Part shown: in pieces, positions 15,606-15,784 of the stretch
Layout of the letters: every line of letters begins with the position of its first letter
Numbering within the stretch: the first letter of the stretch is position 1
NCBI GenBank assembly: GCA_016618085.1
Contig: JABLTG010000275.1
Location: 1 to 15,784 of the forward strand
Origin: Neovahlkampfia damariscottae
Lineage: Eukaryota > Heterolobosea > Selenaionea > Neovahlkampfiida > Neovahlkampfiidae
Reading direction: 5' to 3'
DNA: 15,784 nt
Position numbers and translations under genes: made by a program
The notes under the pieces: model-generated
Database searches by the model: none
The model's input: only the letters and a program-made list of their open reading frames with translations
Told to the model about the DNA's origin: nothing

Positions 15606-15784
15606 ATGAAATTTTCACTCATTGTTGTTTTACTTGCTCTTTTAGCCATTGTTAATTCACAACAATGTTCACATACAGCTATGCAAGCAACTGCTGCTAA
15701 GCTCACACAATACCTTGCTAATTTCACAGATCCAAATTACGTACCAACAAACTTTGATACACAAGTAAATACAATTATCTCAGA
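15606..15784 (+). CDS. Secreted protein, N-terminal part only
   Basis: The frame is open from the ATG at 15606 to the window end (about 59 residues). The start MKFSLIVVLLALLAIVNSQQ is a classic cleavable signal peptide with probable cleavage after NS. The mature part begins QQCSHTAMQATAAKLTQYLA with few charges, one cysteine and no recognisable domain. Codon use (GCT, CTT, CAA) differs somewhat from the Lys/Asn-rich neighbours. An intron could start at GTAAAT (15765), but the window ends before an acceptor can be judged. Export or lysosomal delivery is all that can be inferred. Confidence 0.7.
   Translation, partial: MKFSLIVVLLALLAIVNSQQCSHTAMQATAAKLTQYLANFTDPNYVPTNFDTQVNTIIS

Noticed and set aside
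1-15784. Reassigned stop codons (ciliate-type code)
   Set aside because: All conserved proteins read through with the standard code and end in TAA or TGA; the absence of TAG among 12 stops is too small a sample.

Overview
The window is nuclear DNA from an AT-rich unicellular eukaryote with very compact genes. The evidence is: 17 tiny GT-AG introns of 29-42 nt that restore continuous conserved proteins; start codons often 40-200 bp from the neighbouring gene; eukaryote-only families (ePHD finger, guanylate-binding GTPase, Gemin2, ADF/cofilin, HAPSTR1/C16orf72-like, N-acetylglucosaminyltransferase-like); and no operon or ribosome-binding-site structure. The genetic code is standard: among the 12 genes with a visible end, stops are TAA (8) or TGA (4). 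I cannot name the organism. A heterolobosean or metamonad amoeba-like protist fits the gene style, but that is a guess.

Layout, left to right: (1) 5' end of a minus-strand gene with an N-terminal PCNA-binding-like motif (1-221). (2) Lysine-rich nuclear ePHD protein, plus (377-1825). (3) Type II membrane glycosyltransferase, minus (1830-3382), whose stop lies 4 bp from that of gene 2. (4) Membrane-anchored guanylate-binding GTPase, plus (3534-5973). (5) B-box plus leucine-rich-repeat protein in seven exons, minus (6029-8075). (6) A gap with a possible decayed LRR remnant (8076-8538). (7) N-myristoylated kelch propeller, plus (8539-9579). (8) HAD phosphatase of the phosphoglycolate/4-nitrophenyl phosphatase type with a 17-nt microexon, plus (9700-10683). 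(9) Gemin2 of the SMN complex, plus (10724-11535). (10) AT-hook protein, minus (11621-11938). (11) Charged coiled-coil protein, plus (11996-12598). (12) HAPSTR1-like protein, minus (12606-13166). (13) ADF/cofilin-domain protein, minus (13307-13942). (14) Membrane-anchored phytanoyl-CoA-hydroxylase-like dioxygenase, plus (14154-15384). (15) Start of a secreted protein, plus (15606-end).

The genes do not form a single pathway; they look like ordinary housekeeping and signalling genes packed together. Three shared architectural features stand out. First, a CCAAT/ATTGG pentamer lies a short distance upstream of nearly every start codon and is probably the core promoter element. Second, introns are nearly all 29-37 nt, begin mostly with GTAA, and end in AAG or TAG, never CAG or GAG. 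Third, in the LRR gene every intron is phase 1, and the internal LRR exons are exactly 168, 252, 84 and 336 nt, i.e. 2, 3, 1 and 4 times one 28-residue repeat. I see no tRNA, rRNA, CRISPR or mobile element.
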